A stretch of DNA of 64,000 nt from Leishmania donovani (lineage: Eukaryota; Euglenozoa; Kinetoplastea; Trypanosomatida; Trypanosomatidae), in contig NC_018259.1 in NCBI RefSeq assembly GCF_000227135.1, positions 355,140-419,139 of the forward strand, given 5' to 3'. Of the stretch, positions 51,652 to 61,364 are shown piece after piece; the stretch's first letter is position 1; every line of letters starts with the position of its first letter. Position numbers and translations under genes: made by a program. The notes beneath the pieces were generated by a model. That model was given only the letters and a program-made list of their open reading frames with translations. It searched no databases and was not told the origin of the DNA.

Positions 51652-53379
51652 CAGGCTGGCTAACAGAGGCCGACGCAGCGGGGGGAAAGCGAGGAAGGTG
51701 TCGAGGGGGTTCATTAGGAGCCCAAGCTGCCTTGCCGGAACCTCGTGGCTCCTCTGCTCCCCGCCCCGCCCTCCGCCCGACGTTCTTCACCTTTCATGTG
51801 ATATGCGTCTCATAGAGGCGGCGCGAAATGTTGCCAGCAAGGAGAACGGATGAGGGGAGTGGTGGGTGGCGGCATTGCTGACCGTCCCAGGGGCGATGCC
51901 CGTAAAGGGAAGAAAGAAAAGACGGTGCGCGTGCTGATTGAGAGAGTTTATGATGTTTGCCGCCCCCTCCCCTCCCCCACCACCTCGCCTCTCTCATCGC
52001 GCTTGTAAGACCTTTGCGTTCCTGCCTTCAACGCTCGCTCGCGTTCCGCGCAGCCGCTCTATGTCAGCGCGTGTTGGCGCGGCCGCGCCTCGGCAATGGT
52101 GGCTTCTCGTGTTGCCGTGTGTTTGCGCCTGCAGCAGTGATAGTGACTGTATTTGTGCGTGCATGTGACGTTGGACCGCCTCTCTCCCCTTCTCTCGGCA
52201 GAGGGCGTGTGTTGGTGGAAAGGTAGATTATATATATATATGTGTGTGTGTGCGTAGAGAGAGAGGGAGACACTGTTGTAACGTTACACCCCGTAAAGAG
52301 GGTGTGTCGCGGCGTTGGGGATAAGAGCGATGGTAAGCTTCTCCTCTCTCGTTTGTTGTTTCTCTCTTGTAACGAAGAAAAGAAAATGTCGGTGCAACGC
52401 GTCGCCACTTCGTTTTGGTTTGGGAGGGGTCTGTGTGCATTCGTCCCGCATGTATGTGCGTGTGTATGCATCGGTCTACCATAAATATATATATATATAT
52501 ATCAGACCGATACATCCGCACACGCAGACAAAGGAGAGTGGGCTCGGGGAAAAACAAATGGAGGCAGCGCCCCATGCACGAAGCCACTCGTAGCGTAAAT
52601 GAAAAAAGAAGAACAAGCAAGAAACACACAGAAAAAGAGGATGAGAAGCTGCCTGAAAGAAACGGCAACGTATGTAATGAGCGTGTTTCAAACGGTGGCT
52701 GTGCTTGCCGTAGTAGCAATGGAGCCGCGTGCATGCGTTGGCACCTTTGAATGAGGTTGTATCCGCCCTGCGTCGGGGACGCAGGGAGAAACATGCGGTT
52801 ACCGTCGGTTCAAGGAGATCCTGTCATTCTCCGTTGATCTGCGGTCGGGCATTCAAGCTCTCTTTATGCGAAGAAAAATGCGAGCCGAATCTGTCTCTGT
52901 GTGTCTGCAGGCTGGCAGGCAGCTGCGGTCGATCGTGCTTTACTCGTAGCGCTTTCTGTTGCTGTTCCTTTGCCTTCCTTTTTTTTGCTTTTTTGTTCCC
53001 CCCCTCCCTCTCCCCCACACACACACCTCTCGGGCTACACATCGCCTGCCCCTCCATTCACTTCCACGGCAATGCTTCTATCGCACAGACATCAAGGGTA
53101 TATGGCAGAGGGATGTGTTTGGTGTTGCTTGCACTTGAGCAGCAACAGAAAGAAGGCGCGGCGTAGTTGCGTCCCAGCAACCCCTTCCTAGCACTACTGC
53201 TGACACGTACGACTAGGACGACGTCGCTGGCGCTCGTTGAGACCGTAATGCGGCGATAAAAGTTGTACCCATGAAGAGGAAGTGCTGACGAATCTCGCCC
53301 CTCTTCACCTCTCTCGCAGCTCGTCAGTAAGATCAGCTCCCCCATACCCTTTCCCCCTCCCCCTCACCGAAGGCGAACG
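51652..53379 (+). other. Spacer downstream of CCT5, no gene seen
   Basis: Mixed composition with TA repeats at 52,228-52,241 and 52,485-52,502. The second sits in the centre of an inverted repeat. No coding frame is convincing. Confidence 0.5.
52461..52520 (+). repeat. Inverted repeat around a TA tract
   Basis: ATGCATCGGTCT (52466-52477) pairs with AGACCGATACAT (52504-52515) with a single mismatch, and weaker pairing extends to 52461 and 52520. The loop is a TA dinucleotide run that can itself fold. It lies in the likely CCT5 3' UTR. Confidence 0.75.
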
Positions 53380-54880
53380 CGAAAGCTAATCGATGACATC
53401 TCCAAGTGCCCGATTGTCCCCACATCGTGTGCGCCACGCTGGCGTCCCCCTCACACGCATGCCGAGCCGGCCACGGTGGCGCTTGGATGCGAACATGTGC
53501 GCATAACACCTGCGCATGGGCTGGTCATGCTAAAAAACGGCACCTCTGCCCTGTCGCTTGCCGAGTTTGATGTGAGGACTACATGCGCTTCAATCAGTGC
53601 GGCATCACAGAGGCGCCATTGCGGGACCCCCATCGGGAAGACTCCGATGGGTCGCGTTGTCGCACCTGCAACGCAACCATCATACACATCTCTCGCGAAA
53701 TGACGTAGATCTCGCCGGGGCGTGCGTGACGCTGCACGAAGAGGGCGAGCACAGGAAACTCGCATCCGTTCAGGAATTCCCCTACGTCTTGGAAGAGGTG
53801 TGAGTTTGAGATGGCCGACTCGCGTGTACCCCCACAGCAGCCCCAGTGATTGCCTTCTCGCCTCAAGCACGGTGGCCACCGCCTTACGGAGCTGCCGCGT
53901 CCATAATGCGACGTCTACAGGGCACAGGGCGCTCCGATGGCGCCCACATCCCCGCAGGGTGACCGTGAGCAGAGGGAAGCAGCCGAAGGAGAGCACGCAT
54001 GTGCTCCCCACGCCTCGAACACGCGCCATCTTGCTCCCGTGCAGGTTATCCGGCTCTCACAGCCTGAAGAGGAGGAGGGGCCATCCTGCACGTCCTACAA
54101 GCCGTGCCCGAAACCAGCCCATGGACGCCTACCAGTGGCCAAAGAAGAGCGGAGGGAGCCCCCTTGCACGCGGCACAGGGGAAGGCGATGCACCTTGCCG
54201 ATCTGTGTGGCGAGATGAGAAGCGAGAGGCAGCAACGGATGCGGTGCATGGGAAGTACCCCCGACCAGTGCCCCCGCGCGTTCCCAGGAAGCGTCACTCC
54301 TCCGCCGCCGGTGACAGACGCGGATGTCGAGGCCCCTCCCCTCACTGGCAGCAATCGTTATGGTGTGCCCAGCGCAGCAGCGACCCCTCTCCTTGAATGA
54401 GCCCCCACCGTCGTGGAAGAGAAGAAAGGACGTATCGGACGGCGGCGCCCTCATTCTCTGGCCGCGACAAGTCAACAGCTGGCCAGATGAGCAGCGTTAC
54501 AACGCGGAGGTGGGTCTGGATGCGCAGCCACGGGAGAACTCGTGCTCGACGACTGTGTGTGTGTGTGGGGGGGGTGACAGATCTGGCAAAGCCATCTTTT
54601 CCAGGTGCGTCTTTCCGTGCATCTGCGAAGAGCGCACCCGAATGAACTTGGCTGTTGGCCCAGAGGTGATGCGGGTAGTGACAGCAACATCGGCCTGCCA
54701 TCCTATGTGTGCCGCGCGACCCGCCTCCGAAATTCACGTGAAGGTCTGCATCGACAGCATCCAACGGACGGGTGGTCGACAGGCGGTGGAGACAGCTCTG
54801 CCGGCGACGCAAGCCGCAACCCCGCATACCACACGAGACGGGTGCTGACTAACAGCGTGGCGAGGGATGGGTGGTGATGG
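53380..54880 (+). mobile_element. GC-rich degenerate island, possible retroposon reverse-transcriptase remnant
   Basis: About 1.5 kb of non-pyrimidine-biased sequence stands out from the surrounding spacer. All frames are broken on both strands. On the + strand near 54,045-54,110 the peptide VIRLSQPEEEEG followed by SYKP resembles the V-x-P-L-x-K-P...SYRP segment at the start of non-LTR reverse transcriptases. The match is short and could be chance. It does not share sequence with copies A-D. Confidence 0.3.
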
Positions 54881-54990
54881 ATAAGAAAAGGTGCACCCTG
54901 CGCTGTCGTCCAAAACCCCCTCCCTCCACAGACACACACAAAAAAAGCGAAACAGCAATTCTGCAAGAATGGACTACACACGTCAGCTTA

Positions 54991-55018
54991 CCCCCCCCCC
55001 CCCCCCCCCCCCCCCCCC
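54991..55018 (+). repeat. Poly-C tract of 28 bases
   Basis: Uninterrupted C run about 200 bases upstream of the pseudophosphatase start. The length is likely to vary among reads and strains. Confidence 0.95.
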
Positions 55019-55057
55019 ACCACCCAAAAAACCTGCGTGCACACACCCGATCACCGA

Positions 55058-55100
55058 CCTTCCTCTTCCGTTTCCCCTTTCTTCTCTGATACCGCATTAG
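55058..55100 (+). promoter_or_regulatory. Candidate spliced-leader acceptor for the pseudophosphatase gene
   Basis: A C/T tract at 55,058-55,087 is followed by AG at 55099-55100, about 115 bases before the ATG at 55216. The upstream poly-C run is a second possible tract. Confidence 0.5.
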
Positions 55101-55215
55101 CGAGGGGCAGCAGACCGTCATGTAAACACATAGAAAGACAGCGACACCTGCGGTTGGTCATACGCAGGCTACCTGCGCACCTCTTCACCTCCCTGGTAAG
55201 AAACCCTGTCCGACC

Positions 55216-56487
55216 ATGACGTCTTCAAGCAAAGCAAATGGCCCACTGCTTGTGCCGCCATCGAATTTCGCCATGGTGGAGGATGGCGTCTACCGCAGCG
55301 CCTACCCAACCGAGGAAAATGTGCTTTACCTGCGCCACATCGGCGTCACGCATCTTGTGCTTCTCTCTATTGAGCAGCTGCCGGGCCCGGTGAAGCGGTT
55401 GCTCGGATCGGAGGTTACTGGGAAGACCGCCAGCAACTGCCTCACGCGTGGCCCCATTCGCATTATTAATATTGTGGACATGCGCACCTGGCGCGTGGAT
55501 GGGGTGAATAGTGGGGACGACTTTAGTCCCCACGACGTGACCCGTGCGCTGGACTTTGCAGTGGACCGGCGATGGCATCCAGTGCTCTTCGCTTGCCCTC
55601 TCGGCGAGCTACAAACGAACGTGCTGATCGGGTGCATGCGGCGCTACCAACACTGGGCCCTGTCGGCCATCTTCAGCGAGTGCGAGCTCTACACGAGCGT
55701 GTGTCGCACTCTGCGGCAGTCAATACTGCTCTTCATTGAGTCCTGGGACCCCGCCAATCACCCCCTTAGCGCGGTGAACATTCAGTACCGTAATCGCAAA
55801 ATGGCGCAGCGGGAGCGCTTGCGTGCGCACCAGGAGCGCCGAAAACATCGGCACGCTGCCGCGTTCGACGACGACCGCGACAGAACGAGCGGGTCCAACT
55901 CCTTCGAGGACTCCGCGGGGGAGATGGAGCCGGAGGTACCGCTGAGCTTCATGAGCGACCTACTTGACAAAAACTCCGCAGATGGCCAGCACAGCAGCAC
56001 CGTTTCGTCCACTGTGTGGACCTTTAGTGAGATGAGTGTAAGGTCGACGTCACCGCCGATGAAAGTGAAGGCGCCGAACCCAGACGCGGCTTTCATCTCG
56101 ACAAGCGGACAACGCCCGCCAATGATGATGCGTCGGGCGGCTGCCGCTGCCGCGGCGGCGCGACTCCGCGAGCAGCAGGACCAGCATCCTCACAAAAAAG
56201 CGTCAGCGAGTGAAGCGGACGAGCAGGCGGGCTTTGTGCAGATGGAGGAGGGCAAGGTGGCCGGCGTGATCTGGGCAGAGTGGTACCTGGAAGCCCTTCG
56301 TACCGCTGAGGAACTAAAGGCGCGCACATACAGCTCGCCGTGCATGCCCTACAGTGGCGCCGATGTGTGCTTCGGAGCCGAGCTTCCCCCACCGCATGTG
56401 CTCTATGCCGGCGCGCGCAATCCGCCCGCGCTCGATGCCCGCTCCACCTTCACCAAGGAGTCCATCGTCGAGGAAGATGATGACTAG
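55216..56487 (+). CDS. Siw14/PFA-DSP-type phosphatase-like protein, probably catalytically dead
   Basis: The protein has 423 residues. The N-terminal ~180 follow the plant/fungal atypical dual-specificity phosphatase fold: PPSNFAMVEDGVYRSAYPTE (14-33), YLRHIGVTHLVLLS, then the P-loop region and IGCMRRYQHWALSAIFSEC. The signature normally reads HC-x5-R-T-G. Here it is FACPLGELQT: Cys127 is kept, the preceding His is Ala, and the essential arginine is Gln133. Such a protein cannot be expected to hydrolyse phosphate normally, although the fold may still bind inositol pyrophosphates or phosphopeptides. The C-terminal half is charged and Ala-rich (RRAAAAAAAARLREQQ) and ends in an acidic tail. The loss of catalysis is read directly from the sequence. 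The binding role is inference. Confidence 0.85.
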   Translation: MTSSSKANGPLLVPPSNFAMVEDGVYRSAYPTEENVLYLRHIGVTHLVLLSIEQLPGPVKRLLGSEVTGKTASNCLTRGPIRIINIVDMRTWRVDGVNSGDDFSPHDVTRALDFAVDRRWHPVLFACPLGELQTNVLIGCMRRYQHWALSAIFSECELYTSVCRTLRQSILLFIESWDPANHPLSAVNIQYRNRKMAQRERLRAHQERRKHRHAAAFDDDRDRTSGSNSFEDSAGEMEPEVPLSFMSDLLDKNSADGQHSSTVSSTVWTFSEMSVRSTSPPMKVKAPNPDAAFISTSGQRPPMMMRRAAAAAAAARLREQQDQHPHKKASASEADEQAGFVQMEEGKVAGVIWAEWYLEALRTAEELKARTYSSPCMPYSGADVCFGAELPPPHVLYAGARNPPALDARSTFTKESIVEEDDD

Positions 56488-58310
56488 GGCGCGTCGGGTG
56501 TGTGTGGGGGGGGGGAGGAGAGGGGAGGGGGGGCAGTCGTCTCTCTCTGTCTCTCCCGATTCTCCTTGTATGTGTGCTGCCGTGTGTGCGGCGTCGTCAA
56601 TCTGAGTGCACTGCGGGAGATAGGAGAAAACTTGGTGGTGAGAGGGGGACGCCACCGGAGCTCTTTTCTATCGTCGTCCTCTCGTTGCAGGCGCTCACGG
56701 AGGGCGACCCACGGGATCCGCTTGTTGTTCTGCTCCGTCTCCAGCGCGTGTGCCGTGTGTCGGCTTTTCCAACAGGATTGGGCAGTTCTGCGTTCACCTT
56801 CTTTTCAACTCTACGGCTGCCCTGAGGCATACCGGGTGTGGGTGTCCGAGCTGTCACCATGAAAACAAAAAAAAAAAAACAGCAACGAAAAAGAAAAACA
56901 TACAGCGCAGACAGGAAGGACGTGTGACAGGGTATCTGGTGAACATCTTCCTCGCCAACCGCAAGTAGAGCCCCCCTCCCTCACACTCACCCCCTGATTT
57001 TTCTTTAGTGTACACCACGCTGATGTGAAGCGTGCTGTGCATCGTGCCGCGTGCATCTTTTTTTTTTTTTCGTTATTCTTCAGTGGTATCAGCTCAGAAG
57101 ATGCGCCGCGGATTTCATTCCTTTGGCTGCTGTGTATCGTACGCACGAACACGCACACGAGCGCAAAGGCGTTGCTTCTCCGGAAGGGTGGGGTGGGAGA
57201 CGCTTCGCTCGTTGGACCTCATTCGGTTTGCGAGCTACACCAATCCGTAAGCGTTGAATGCGCGTCCTTTCTCAGAGCTGCGCCAACCGTCTCCGCTCAT
57301 CTCTCTCTCTCTTCTCGCTCGTACGCTTCCAGTTGGCTGCTATTTCCTGTAGCCTTTCCCCAGGACTCGCTGCCTGTTGTTCTCTCGCTCTCACTGATGG
57401 TGCCGCAGCATCGCCGTGCCGTGTAAAATAGAAAACGCAAAGGAGCTTCTACCGCATTTCCACTCCCTCCCTCAGTGCGGCGACGGTCAGGCACCTGCCT
57501 CGAAGCTTTCCGGCTGTTGATGCCGCCGGGCGGGTGCACGCAGGAGCGGACACAGACACACACCCACATAAAAGCTCATATAGCGACAGTGACGGTGGAC
57601 GTCTCTTCTGATACTGACTGGTGCTGTCCGCCTCTTCTTTCCTTTTGCCTCTCCGCTTGCTGGTTTCTGCGTAGTTGTCGCGGACTGGGTGGGGGTACTG
57701 AACGCAGGTGGCCCGAAGACGTTAAAACTTGTCGAGTGAGACGCGTCATCGAGCCAGAGGTCGCTGCGCCGTTGCTATGGCCGCTTTCATGCGTCTTTCA
57801 CGCATAACCGCATACACGTACACCATACACCAGACGTGAGGGAGTTTGCAGTCGGCGCGCGTGGGCGCTTTTGTTGTTTACGTGTTTGTGTTCATTATTT
57901 TTTTTTTTTTTTTTCACATTTCCTTTTGGCGGTTTATGCGTTTGTTTCTTCTTTTTTTTTCACCCGCTGAGTGCGTGCGAATGTGTTGCAGGGAGGGAAG
58001 GCTGGCAAAGGAAGAGGGAGCAGTAATCGAGTGGATGCCCACGAAAGGCAGCAAAACAACCGGTAAACGGAAAAAGAAGACGCCTGGCGCCGCCGTTTTC
58101 GAAGCAGCACCGCTGAACTCTTCGGTCCAGGCAGTGCGGTTGCGTGCTCATACTCGGACGCGGCGCGCAGTGCAGGTGGGCTCCCCCCTCCCCTCAGCCC
58201 GTATCGCCACCATCGCACGGCGTGCGTTCATTCCAATATCTTTGCTATCGTGATATCTGTCGAAGTCTGTCACCGAGCTCATTCGGAAAGCTGAGGTGCT
58301 GGAGTGCGGC
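56488..58310 (+). other. 1.8 kb spacer, no gene seen
   Basis: Contains G-runs (56,505 and 56,525), poly-A near 56,866-56,879, and poly-T near 57,058-57,070 and 57,896-57,914. Short frames show no domain. Confidence 0.5.
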
Positions 58311-58326
58311 TGTTGTTTCTTCGCAG
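58311..58326 (+). promoter_or_regulatory. Candidate spliced-leader acceptor for the protein kinase gene
   Basis: TGTTGTTTCTTCGCAG ends in AG at 58325-58326. Use of this site would exclude the GTG-led extension at 58304 and leave a leader of only about 25 bases before the ATG at 58352. Confidence 0.5.
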
Positions 58327-58351
58327 ATATCGGATTGAGGGCGCAAGAAAC

Positions 58352-60787
58352 ATGCGTGCGAAGCGCCCGCTCCGTAAGTCGGGGCCGTGCTTCGACCTGG
58401 CGGGGCTCATGGATCACGCAGCCCCTGAGCTGCAGGTGCAACAGAAGAATGAGCAGGAGCTCAACAAGTTCTTCATCGACGTGGATGACAATACCGTTTC
58501 ACCGATGATCACGACCGGCCCCAGCTTTTGTGCGACGAACACGGCGGGTCTGTCGAGCAACAACTCCACGGTCGAATTGACGGCAAGGGAGATGGCAGGC
58601 ACCGGCAGCAGCGCGTCGGTGGAGAAGAGGACGATGGTGTCCTCGCAAAACGAGGCCAAGTTCATTCACGTCAATGACACCAATATCTTCGTGCTGATTG
58701 ACGGCATCTCGATGTTTGTGGAAGGAAAGAGTACGTTCACCGGGACAGAAGACGCACGCCTACTGGTAGAGCGGCTGAGGCAGAAGAAACTCGCTCGTTC
58801 CGTGGACACGGTTCAGGAGGCCATCTTGAACATTCAAATGTCGGCTGACCACTGCGACCGCAAAGAGACAGCTCCGGTGGTATCTGCCGTCCCCTCCGGC
58901 TCCCCTGTTGTGCCAGCAGAAGCATCGCCAAGGCAGTCCACAGCGAACACTCTCCCAACGAGCGTGCCGCCGCTTCAGAGCGCCGTCGCCCCAACCGCTC
59001 TACCTGTGCCGCTGCCGCCCCCAAAGCCGGTCCCCATCGCGAATCCGTGGGCGACGCTGTTTGAAGACGCCAAGGTGCCATCTGGCTCGCCTCTGTTTCG
59101 CTCCTTCAAGGCCAAGTCTCTAGGCAGCACCAGCAGCCATGGTTTTCCTCCTGTGCACAGCACGCTGCTGTGTGAGAGCGCCGAAACGGGAGCCACGCCA
59201 TCCTCGCCTGCGACAACGATTTCGCCTGTGACGGTGACCACCCCGACATCGGCGTTGTCGCCCACCACGGGCTTCAACGCCTCTAGCCGTCTCACGCACT
59301 CCGTCAGCTTCCCCAGTCTGCGTCACCAGGACAGCTCTTCGTCCCTCCTGTCAGCAACCTCGGGTGCCGGCCACCGCCACGGCGGACACGCCAGTCGCGG
59401 CGCAGCGGCGCGGCGGACAAAGCAGATTTCGGCGGAGGAGATCGGCCACAGCAACTGCTCGCTTGACATGGATGAGGTTGTGGTTGAGGCGATGATTGGA
59501 AAAGGCACTCAGGGAACGGTGTTCCGCGTCCGCTTGGATGGCAAGTTGTACGCTCTCAAGTGCATGAACATTGACGAGGCGATGAACGCGACGAACGACG
59601 TGGAGCGGCAGGGGTACAAGAAAGGGCTCGTGAAGGAGCTGACCATGATCACTCTGCAACGATCGCGCCCATCGCCGGCGTACCTCATGCAAATGTTCAA
59701 CGCCGTGGCCTCACTCGATGCGGAGAAGAAGCAGCTGAGCATCCTGATGGAGCTGATGTCCTTCACAGTGGAGAACATTCAGCAGATGGTCTCTCGCATC
59801 CCTAGCGAGGAGTTGATGCGGGTCACTCAGTCGACGTTTCGAAACTACATGTCCGGCGACCCGTCAGCGAAGCAGTCAATGAAGGAGTGTTGCAAGGACC
59901 AGCTGCTTTACGGGTCTCCGCGGCATGCTCTGGGCCGCAGCACGTACAAGGAGCCGGCCGCATGGGAGAAGAACGTGAAGCGTGAGACGCCGATGCCGGA
60001 GGTGCTGCTCTCCATGCTGGCTCGGGACGTGCTGATGGGTCTGAACGAGCTGCACACGGACTACTCCATCATTCATTGTGATCTAAAGCCGGCCAACGTG
60101 ATGCTCTGCTATGATCAACAGAAGTTCAAGCTTGCCGACTTCGGCTGCGGCTCTGTGATGGAGGACCATCAGCACGTCGAGCGGCGAGGCATCGACCTCG
60201 GCACGATACTGTACAAGGCACCAGAGCGGTTCGTAGCGAACATTTTACACCGCATCGCCGATATCGACGACGGCGGCACCGGCGAGGCGGTGGTGTTCAC
60301 GGCCAAGGCGGACGTGTGGTCCCTGGGCATCATGCTCATGGAGTTGGCGGCTGGCATTCACCCCTGTGATCAGTTCAAGTCTGATTTCTGGAATTACAGC
60401 ACCATGTTGAAGCTCTCCAAGATGGTCAAACCGCTCAATTGGTCGGAGTCGTTTTACGACTTTATTCTCCGCAGCGTCTGTGTCGATGTGTCACTGCGAT
60501 GGTCTGTGCAGCAGCTCTTGAAACACCCGTTTGTCATCAAGTTCAATCACGTGCCGCGCGAGAAGCTGAAGCTGTTCGTGCAGCGCCTGGAGGCCGACAG
60601 CAAGACGTTCCACAAGCGCCAGCAGAGCGAGTTGCTCAAGGAGCAGATCCTGCTCAGCACGACGCGTCGGCACAAGGACACGTTCCAGCTGCAGAGCAGG
60701 AAGGTGTGGTCGACGTACACCGCTTATCTGAAGCAGGCGCCGCCCACCAAGGACCAAACCATGTTTCCGGAGCTGCGTCACACGTAG
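58352..60787 (+). CDS. Protein kinase with long N-terminal extension (STE/MEK-like or MPS1-like, non-RD)
   Basis: The protein has 811 residues from the ATG at 58352. About 1-370 is a low-complexity Ser/Thr/Pro-rich extension with one ordered-looking piece (FIHVNDTNIFVLIDGISMFV). The kinase domain starts near 374. It has the glycine loop GKGTQGTV (383-390), ATP lysine Lys403 (YALKCMN), catalytic loop HCDLKPAN with Asp577 and Lys579, DFG Asp596, and the P+1/APE segment GTILYKAPERF (617-627). All key catalytic residues are present, so it should be active. The HRD arginine is Cys576, making it a non-RD kinase usually not controlled by activation-loop phosphorylation. An insert of about 65 residues (485-548) lies before the catalytic loop. 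The substrate and pathway are unknown. Confidence 0.93.
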   Translation: MRAKRPLRKSGPCFDLAGLMDHAAPELQVQQKNEQELNKFFIDVDDNTVSPMITTGPSFCATNTAGLSSNNSTVELTAREMAGTGSSASVEKRTMVSSQNEAKFIHVNDTNIFVLIDGISMFVEGKSTFTGTEDARLLVERLRQKKLARSVDTVQEAILNIQMSADHCDRKETAPVVSAVPSGSPVVPAEASPRQSTANTLPTSVPPLQSAVAPTALPVPLPPPKPVPIANPWATLFEDAKVPSGSPLFRSFKAKSLGSTSSHGFPPVHSTLLCESAETGATPSSPATTISPVTVTTPTSALSPTTGFNASSRLTHSVSFPSLRHQDSSSSLLSATSGAGHRHGGHASRGAAARRTKQISAEEIGHSNCSLDMDEVVVEAMIGKGTQGTVFRVRLDGKLYALKCMNIDEAMNATNDVERQGYKKGLVKELTMITLQRSRPSPAYLMQMFNAVASLDAEKKQLSILMELMSFTVENIQQMVSRIPSEELMRVTQSTFRNYMSGDPSAKQSMKECCKDQLLYGSPRHALGRSTYKEPAAWEKNVKRETPMPEVLLSMLARDVLMGLNELHTDYSIIHCDLKPANVMLCYDQQKFKLADFGCGSVMEDHQHVERRGIDLGTILYKAPERFVANILHRIADIDDGGTGEAVVFTAKADVWSLGIMLMELAAGIHPCDQFKSDFWNYSTMLKLSKMVKPLNWSESFYDFILRSVCVDVSLRWSVQQLLKHPFVIKFNHVPREKLKLFVQRLEADSKTFHKRQQSELLKEQILLSTTRRHKDTFQLQSRKVWSTYTAYLKQAPPTKDQTMFPELRHT

Positions 60788-61020
60788 CGAGGGCGAACTG
60801 GGTGTTTTGCGGTACGGGTGTGAGGCACTGTTGGTGCGGCCGCATGGGGCCTCCACCTCTTGGTGTAATCTTGCACCTGAGACGCTAGAACGTGTTGGTG
60901 TGTGTGTGGGTGTGTGTTTGGTGGCGGTGGGGAGGTGGATAGTGGAGGAGGAAGGCAGTGCGTGCGAGGCGTGCACTCAGTAGTTTTCACTTGCCGAGAG
61001 GCTTCTACGCTGCCGTTACC
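60788..61020 (+). other. Short spacer with TG/GT runs
   Basis: Contains TG-rich sequence at 60,897-60,920, probably the kinase 3' UTR. Confidence 0.4.
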
Positions 61021-61053
61021 TTTTTTTTTTCTCCTTGTGCTGCGTTCTCTCAG
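61021..61053 (+). promoter_or_regulatory. Candidate spliced-leader acceptor for the Maf gene
   Basis: Poly-T followed by a C/T-rich stretch ends with CAG, AG at 61052-61053. The leader to the ATG at 61365 would be about 310 bases. Confidence 0.45.
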
Positions 61054-61364
61054 GGGTGGATCTACCTCCTGCCCCTATCCGCCTTCTCTCATGTGTGTTC
61101 TTTCCATTTGTGCGTGAGGAAGCGCGACGGCGGAGGCGATAAGCGCACGTGCATGCCCACACACTTGCATATCAAAGGATGCGAGTGGCCTCGGAATGCC
61201 AAGGCGGGCCGTTATCACCGCTGTGTGTGCATATGCGGGAAGCGGCACTGGACTTTTCCCCGATTCAACGACAGAGAGGAAAGGGGGCGATCATAATACA
61301 ACGGCGGCGCTCGTTGCGCCGGCGGCGGCTGCCGTTGTCCTGACTCGGGCCAGCGGGCGTTTGC

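Noticed and set aside
52800..52830. Possible tRNA B-box (GGTTCAAGG)
   Set aside because: No matching A-box, acceptor stem or terminator T-run at the right distance.
53451..54029. 192-codon minus-strand frame in the GC-rich island
   Set aside because: No domain recognised. A GVPQ near its middle recalls reverse transcriptase but the flanking residues do not match.
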